Shown piece by piece: positions 4,340 to 8,661 of a stretch of DNA of 8,661 bases. Where the stretch lies: the NCBI GenBank assembly GCA_021161135.1, contig JAGHBD010000018.1, forward strand, positions 1-8,661, written 5' to 3'. The notes under the pieces were generated by a model. The model was not told the DNA's origin. It made no database searches and saw nothing but the letters and a program-made list of their open reading frames with translations. The stretch comes from Thermoplasmata archaeon (GTDB taxonomy: Archaea > Thermoplasmatota > E2 > UBA202 > JdFR-43). A program made the position numbers and the translations under genes. The stretch's first letter is position 1; every line of letters begins with the position of its first letter.

Positions 4340-6921
4340 GCTTTTAATACATTTTCCTTTGCTTCCTCAATTACTTCAACAAATTCTTTATCTATTTTTA
4401 TTTCTTCACTGCCGATTTCTACAGCAAAATATCCTTTTCTTTCTATTTCCTCTGCAACGTTCTCAGGCTCTTTAAGTATTTTCTCTATTATCTTCCTGCT
4501 CTTATCCCTGAAATGAGGACCTATCATATCATATTTTGGTTTTGCCTTTTTTATCGCCTCAGGCTTCCCATCCATTTCAACCACTTCTCCTGCTTTCAAT
4601 GTACCTGCAATAATATCTTTTCCTTCCACCCTACCATACAAAATTATTTTTTTCAGGGGGGCATTCAATGGCATTCCTTGTCGGCTCTTCCATTCCCTCA
4701 CAACAGCAATTATCTCCTTTACAATTTCACCAGCAGCTTCAGCTTTTTCATCCGATAATATTGGTTCTGGCCAACTCGAAATGTGGATACTTTCTTCATC
4801 TTCAAATCGCCTGTAAAACCGATGATATATTTCTTCTGTAATGAATGGGAGGAATGGAGCCAGTAATTTAGCAATACCTAGCCCTATGACATATAACGTA
4901 TATAGGGCGGCTTCATCCTTTTCTTCATATATCCTATGTTTAACCATTTCTATATAATGGTCTGCAAATTCATGCCATAAAAAGTGTTCAACTTCCTTCA
5001 TAGCATTTGAATACTCAAAATTTTCCATATATTCTGTAACCTTTTTAACAACCTTGCTATAGAGGCTGAGAATCCATTTATCTATCAAATGCAATTCAGC
5101 TTCGGAAGGTTTTCTCTCTACTGCACTTCCAATAAATCTTTCCACATTCCAAAGTTTGTTCATGAGTCTTATTCCTCGAATTAAATCTTTGTAACGGAAA
5201 GGATTGTCTTCTCCGAGTTTGCATGTGGCAGCGTAGTAGCGGAGGGCGTCGCTTCCATACTCTTTTATTATTTCTAACGGGTCAACAACATTTCCAAGAG
5301 ATGTATGCATTGGTCTTCCATCTGGAGCCAATATAAAGCCATCTATCATAACTTCTTGAAAGGGTTTTTCATCTGTAAGCAGGTAGCATCTTAATATGGT
5401 ATAAAAAGCCCACGTTCGTATGATATCATGGGCTTGAGGACGAAGAGACATTGGATATAGTTTTTTGAAAAGTGTATCATCTCTCTGCCAGAAAGTATTG
5501 TAAAGAGGGGTTATGGAAGAATCCATCCATGTATCAAAAACATCTTCACAACCTTTTAGCTCTCCACCGCATTTTGGGCATTTTTCTAAAGGCGGAGGAT
5601 CAATGGTTGGATCGACGTAGCATTGCTCTTCAGTAGCGAGTACCACTTCTCCGCATTTGACACATTCCCATACAGGAATGGGAGTGGCAAAATATCGTTG
5701 CCTTGAAATAACCCAATCCCATTTGAGAGAGTTAACCCAATCCTCCAGCCGCTTAAACATATACTCAGGATACCATTTCATTTCCTTCGCAACCTGAAGG
5801 ATTTTATCTTTAAAAGGAAGGATTTTTAAAAACCACTGTTCAGCCTGAATGAATTCAATGGGTGTTTTGCATCTCCAGCACACTCCAACACTTTGTTCAA
5901 TCTCATCTTGAGTTACAAGATAATCGTTCTTTCTCAAATCCTCAATAATTGCCTTTCTTGCCTCCTCTACTTTCATTCCTTCGTATTTTCCCGCCAGTTC
6001 ATTCATCGTTCCATCATCATTTATACAGATTTCAATCGGCAGATTGTATTTCATAACCCATTCCAAATCCTCTTTATCACCTATGGTACATATCATCACT
6101 ATGCCCGTACCAAACTCTGGATCCACATTTTCGTCTTCAACAATTTTTACCTCCTTTTCATAAATAGGGACAATAACTTCTTTTCCAGCAAGATACGGAG
6201 CTCTTTCATCTTCTGGATGAATCGCAACGAGCTGGCAGGTGGCCAGCATCTCGGGGCGCGTGGTGGCAATTTCTATATATGAGCCTTTTTCATCTCTTTT
6301 GATGCCTTTTCCTTCGATATTTTTGGTGAGATAGAACTTGAGAGTATTTAGTTTTGTTTTTCTTTCCACATGTTCAATCTCTGCATCTGCCATTGCAGTC
6401 ATACATCTGGGGCACCAATTTACTGGGAATTTTCCTTTGTAGATATATCCCTTCTTATATAGTCTGATAAAAGATATTTGGGTAAGGCGTCGATAGTATT
6501 CTGCATCTGTCCTGTAAAATATACTTTCATCCATGGATTCTCCAAGAATGATGAACTGGCGTATCATCTCTTCAATATTTTCATCTGCAAATTCTTTACA
6601 TAATTTTATAAACTCCTGTCTGTCGATGTCTTTCCTTGTTATACCTAGTTTTCGCTCCACTCTTTCCTCTATAGGAATACCATTTACATCAAAGCATAAG
6701 GGGAAAAAGACATTATAACCGCGCATTCTTTTATACCTGGCAACAAAATCAATATGTGTATAATGAACAGCGTGTCCGATATGGAGAGCTCCAGAGGCGT
6801 AACGTGGAGGGTTATCTATAGAATATACAGGCTGTTTATTTTTATCAAATCTGTAAATTTTCATCTCCTGCCACTTCTCTTGCCATTTCTTCTCCACTTC
6901 CTTAGCATTATATGCACTCAT
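4309..6921 (-). CDS. valS: Valyl-tRNA synthetase (archaeal type, class I)
   Basis: The enzyme attaches valine to tRNA-Val. Positions are given from an upstream GTG (6969); subtract 16 for the preferred start. HIGH is at 63-66 within YASGALHIGHAVHYTH. The CP1 editing domain has ATTRPEML (235-242) and FGTGIVMICTIGDKED (286-301), which is valyl- rather than isoleucyl-like. Cysteine pairs at 186/189, 364/367, 436/439 and 464/467 look like zinc sites. DVFDTWMDSSITPL (476-489) and RPQAHDIIRTWAFYTI (510-525) are typical of archaeal ValRS. The anticodon-binding domain follows from about 625. The KMSKS loop instead reads PMHTS (553-557), without either lysine. I prefer the ATG at 6921: homologues begin near NAKEVEKKWQ, and a TATA box lies 25-26 bases before that ATG, inside the putative 16-residue extension. 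The predicted product is then 870 residues. Two short GC-rich patches lie over conserved motifs. A 30-codon microprotein gene overlaps the stop. Confidence 0.93.
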   Translation of the reverse strand: MSAYNAKEVEKKWQEKWQEMKIYRFDKNKQPVYSIDNPPRYASGALHIGHAVHYTHIDFVARYKRMRGYNVFFPLCFDVNGIPIEERVERKLGITRKDIDRQEFIKLCKEFADENIEEMIRQFIILGESMDESIFYRTDAEYYRRLTQISFIRLYKKGYIYKGKFPVNWCPRCMTAMADAEIEHVERKTKLNTLKFYLTKNIEGKGIKRDEKGSYIEIATTRPEMLATCQLVAIHPEDERAPYLAGKEVIVPIYEKEVKIVEDENVDPEFGTGIVMICTIGDKEDLEWVMKYNLPIEICINDDGTMNELAGKYEGMKVEEARKAIIEDLRKNDYLVTQDEIEQSVGVCWRCKTPIEFIQAEQWFLKILPFKDKILQVAKEMKWYPEYMFKRLEDWVNSLKWDWVISRQRYFATPIPVWECVKCGEVVLATEEQCYVDPTIDPPPLEKCPKCGGELKGCEDVFDTWMDSSITPLYNTFWQRDDTLFKKLYPMSLRPQAHDIIRTWAFYTILRCYLLTDEKPFQEVMIDGFILAPDGRPMHTSLGNVVDPLEIIKEYGSDALRYYAATCKLGEDNPFRYKDLIRGIRLMNKLWNVERFIGSAVERKPSEAELHLIDKWILSLYSKVVKKVTEYMENFEYSNAMKEVEHFLWHEFADHYIEMVKHRIYEEKDEAALYTLYVIGLGIAKLLAPFLPFITEEIYHRFYRRFEDEESIHISSWPEPILSDEKAEAAGEIVKEIIAVVREWKSRQGMPLNAPLKKIILYGRVEGKDIIAGTLKAGEVVEMDGKPEAIKKAKPKYDMIGPHFRDKSRKIIEKILKEPENVAEEIERKGYFAVEIGSEEIKIDKEFVEVIEEAKENVLKAKNIFIAIEK

Positions 6922-6942
6922 TTTCCTTGAAGTATATTTTGA

Positions 6943-6950
6943 CTTATAAA
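6943..6950 (-). promoter_or_regulatory. TATA box for valS; decides the start codon
   Basis: TTTATAAG on the minus strand is centred 25-26 bases before the ATG at 6921. An A-rich CAACAAA stretch just upstream could act as BRE. If transcription starts at the ATG, the GTG at 6969 would not be in the mRNA, so the longer reading frame is unlikely to be the real protein. A short AAGGA before the ATG is too close to be a convincing ribosome binding site. Confidence 0.6.
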
Positions 6951-7001
6951 TTTGTTGGATATCCTTCACCTAACCCACCCCCCTTCATTTCCACTGGAAA
7001 G

Positions 7002-7009
7002 TTTATATT
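7002..7009 (+). promoter_or_regulatory. TATA box for the radical SAM gene
   Basis: TTTATATT is centred 24-25 bases before the GTG at 7030 and is preceded by a purine-rich TGGAAAG that fits an archaeal BRE. This spacing predicts a transcript starting at the GTG. AGGAG sequences at 7012-7016 and 7022-7026 could instead serve as a ribosome binding site if transcription starts earlier; the second is only 3 bases from the GTG. With the valS TATA box about 60 bases away on the other strand, the region 6922-7029 is a divergent promoter. Confidence 0.55.
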
Positions 7010-7029
7010 GCAGGAGATATTAGGAGATT

Positions 7030-8658
7030 GTGATTACTTTACTGGATGGATTTGTTGATGAACCTTCTTGTTTGGGTGTTCCACCTTACATTTCCCCATA
7101 TGTCAGATACATTGCTGGCGCGATAAAAGATGCTGGAGAAAAATATGAATACACAACAATAGAAGAATGGAGAAAGGGTAGAGAAATTAAAGGAGATATT
7201 CTTGTTATACTCGCTGGGGCTGTTGTTCCTGGCAGATATCTAAGAGGAATGCCCATCTCTTTTAGAGAATTTCAGGAAATTTGCAAAAATTTTAAAGGAA
7301 CTAAAATTCTCGTTGGCTCCGCTGCAAGATATGGTTTTGGGAGAGGCGGAGGAAAAAGTTTCATAGATGGAGGAAAATATGTAGACTATTCAGTAAAGAA
7401 AGATGGTGATGCATTCTTATATGAGTTCCTAAATGGTGAGCCCGTAGACAGACTGAGGACAAAAACAGAATGGAGGAGATGGAGTATTCTGGGGGCTGAA
7501 ATAGTAAAACAGCATCCTGACTACCCTCAACCACTTATAGCTGAGATAGAAACATATCGAGGTTGTGTTAGATGGTTCACAGGTGGTTGTTCATTTTGTA
7601 TCGAGCCACTATTTGGAAAACCTTTATTTAGAGATGAAAATGAAATTATAAAGGAGGTGGAAGCACTTGTTGCTGCTGGAGCCACAAACTTTCGTATAGG
7701 GGGGCAGTCTTGTTTTTTTTCATATAAGGCAAAAGGGGTTGGAGAGAGTGAATGTCCAATGCCAAATATAGATGCCATTAGAAGGCTTTTGGAAGGCATT
7801 TCAAAAATGCAACCAAAAGTACTACATATAGACAATGTGAATCCATCGGTTGTAGCAAACTGGGAGGAAAAGAGCAGAGAGATAGCCCGCTTAGTTGTAA
7901 AATATTGTACTCCTGGAAATGTTGCAGCTTTCGGAATGGAAAGCGCAGATAAAAAAGTAATTAAAGAAAATAATTTAAATGCAACTCCTGAGGAAGTCTT
8001 AGAGGCAGTTAAAATAATCAACGAGGAAGGAGGAATAAAGGGGTGGAACGGACTCCCATCCTTTTTGCCTGGAATAAATATAATTTATGGTCTCAGAGGA
8101 GAGAGACGAGAAACATATATAGAAAATTATAGGCTTCTCAAAGAAATCAAAGAAAAAGGTTACTTATTAAGAAGGATAAACATAAGGCAATTAGCCCCAT
8201 TTAGAGAGAGGAAAACCAAGATAAATAAAGAATTTTTTAAAAGATTTAAAAGAATGGTAAATGAAAAAATAAACCTTCCCATGTTGAAAAAGATGTTGCC
8301 AACGGGGAGCATACTTAGAGATGTATATTTGGAAATCCATAAAGGAAATTATACTTTTGGAAGACAGGTAGGCAGCTATCCAATACTTGTATGTTTACCT
8401 TATAAAAATAAACTGGAAAGATTCATCGACGTTAAAATAATAGGGCACTCTTTTAAAAGCGTAACTGCACTCGAGTATCCACTAGATGTAAATAGCGCCT
8501 CCTTTGCGGCATTAAATGCCCTTCCATATACGGGGAGAAAGATGGCCGCAAAAATTATCAGGAATCGGCCTTTTAAAAACATCTATGAAGTTATTAATTT
8601 GTTTAATGATAAAAATGCAGGAAAGGAAGTAGCGAAATGGATTGTCATAAACCATTAA
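7030..8658 (+). CDS. COG1031-type radical SAM enzyme with TRAM-like and C-terminal helix-hairpin-helix regions
   Basis: A 542-residue cytoplasmic iron-sulfur enzyme of unknown reaction, restricted mostly to archaea as far as I know. Residues 1-140 resemble the N-terminal domain of the methylthiotransferase/B12-binding group, with DEPSCLGVPPYISPYVRYIA conserved in the family. The radical SAM core spans about 168-400. The 4Fe-4S cysteines appear to be C179, C187 and C190 in RGCVRWFTGGCSFC, a Cx7Cx2C spacing instead of Cx3Cx2C. FRIGGQ (221-226) and FGMES (301-305) fit later barrel strands. Residues about 437-484 look like a TRAM-type beta region. Residues about 485-525 (VNSASFAALNALPYTGRKMA, then RPFKNIYEV) form a ComEA-like helix-hairpin-helix. 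Two nucleic-acid-binding modules suggest an RNA or DNA substrate, perhaps tRNA modification, but this is inference. The GTG start is forced, since an in-frame TAG lies at 7021-7023 and no ATG lies near. It is divergent from valS, with no partner gene visible downstream. Confidence 0.87.
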   Translation: MITLLDGFVDEPSCLGVPPYISPYVRYIAGAIKDAGEKYEYTTIEEWRKGREIKGDILVILAGAVVPGRYLRGMPISFREFQEICKNFKGTKILVGSAARYGFGRGGGKSFIDGGKYVDYSVKKDGDAFLYEFLNGEPVDRLRTKTEWRRWSILGAEIVKQHPDYPQPLIAEIETYRGCVRWFTGGCSFCIEPLFGKPLFRDENEIIKEVEALVAAGATNFRIGGQSCFFSYKAKGVGESECPMPNIDAIRRLLEGISKMQPKVLHIDNVNPSVVANWEEKSREIARLVVKYCTPGNVAAFGMESADKKVIKENNLNATPEEVLEAVKIINEEGGIKGWNGLPSFLPGINIIYGLRGERRETYIENYRLLKEIKEKGYLLRRINIRQLAPFRERKTKINKEFFKRFKRMVNEKINLPMLKKMLPTGSILRDVYLEIHKGNYTFGRQVGSYPILVCLPYKNKLERFIDVKIIGHSFKSVTALEYPLDVNSASFAALNALPYTGRKMAAKIIRNRPFKNIYEVINLFNDKNAGKEVAKWIVINH

Positions 8659-8661
8659 CTA

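Noticed and set aside
5893..6282. Plus-strand open frame of 129 codons inside valS
   Set aside because: It is antisense to conserved valS coding sequence. Its product is rich in F, I, Y and N with no motif, typical of a shadow of AT-rich coding DNA.
4309..6969. Isoleucyl-tRNA synthetase as identity for the large class I synthetase
   Set aside because: The length (about 870) is short for IleRS. The TTRPEML, GTGIVMICTIGDKED, DTWMDSSITPL and RPQAHDIIRTW motifs are those of archaeal ValRS.
6971..6990. C-rich run (G-rich on the minus strand) as a G-quadruplex
   Set aside because: Only one G6 tract and one G3 tract occur, with no four regular tracts. It lies between the two divergent promoters and is better read as a spacer.
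7527..8021. Minus-strand open frame of 164 codons inside the radical SAM gene
   Set aside because: It is the longest shadow, but it overlaps the cysteine motif and barrel of a clear family. Its S/T/F-rich product has no recognisable domain and there is no TATA box at the right distance.
1..8661. CRISPR arrays, tRNA or rRNA genes
   Set aside because: Reading both strands showed no regularly spaced direct repeats, no tRNA cloverleaf with a GTTCGA-type arm, and no rRNA-like segments. All but about 200 bases are coding.

Overview
The window looks like a piece of an AT-rich archaeal chromosome. It has an archaeal-type valyl-tRNA synthetase, a PPP-family protein phosphatase, a dolichol-phosphate sugar synthase fused to a GtrA-type membrane domain (the architecture known from Pyrococcus furiosus), and a COG1031-type radical SAM/helix-hairpin-helix protein typical of Euryarchaeota. 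Four genes have an archaeal TATA box centred about 24-26 bases before the start codon, the spacing of leaderless mRNAs. A euryarchaeon is likely. A Thermoplasmata-like lineage is possible, but the sequence does not prove it.

Layout. Bases 1-291 (+) are the tail of a gene cut by the window edge, possibly the extracytoplasmic C-terminus of a GT39-type membrane glycosyltransferase. Bases 292-3391 (-) hold three glycosyltransferase genes in the transcription order GT2/GtrB-like, GT4, DPMS-GtrA fusion. The first two are 1 bp apart. The third follows after 72 bp and has its own TATA box. Together with the 5' tail they suggest a lipid-linked sugar, glycolipid or surface glycan (possibly protein glycosylation) locus. 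Bases 3421-4218 (+) encode a PPP Ser/Thr phosphatase divergent from the cluster. Bases 4220-6921 (-) hold valS followed by a previously easy-to-miss 30-codon membrane microprotein whose ATG overlaps the valS stop (ATGA). Bases 7030-8658 (+) encode the radical SAM protein, divergent from valS.

The genome is very compact. Convergent neighbours abut with 0 bp (291/292) or 1 bp (4218/4220), and the divergent start codons flank short promoter regions of about 30-110 bp. No rRNA, tRNA, mobile element, CRISPR array or long gene-free stretch was seen.

The points most worth a second look are: the microprotein coupled to valS; a valyl-tRNA synthetase whose KMSKS loop reads PMHTS with no lysine; the wide Cx7Cx2C cysteine spacing in the radical SAM enzyme; and four short GC-rich islands inside otherwise AT-rich genes, most of them over conserved motifs. 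I did not find a clear new multi-gene defence or mobile system.
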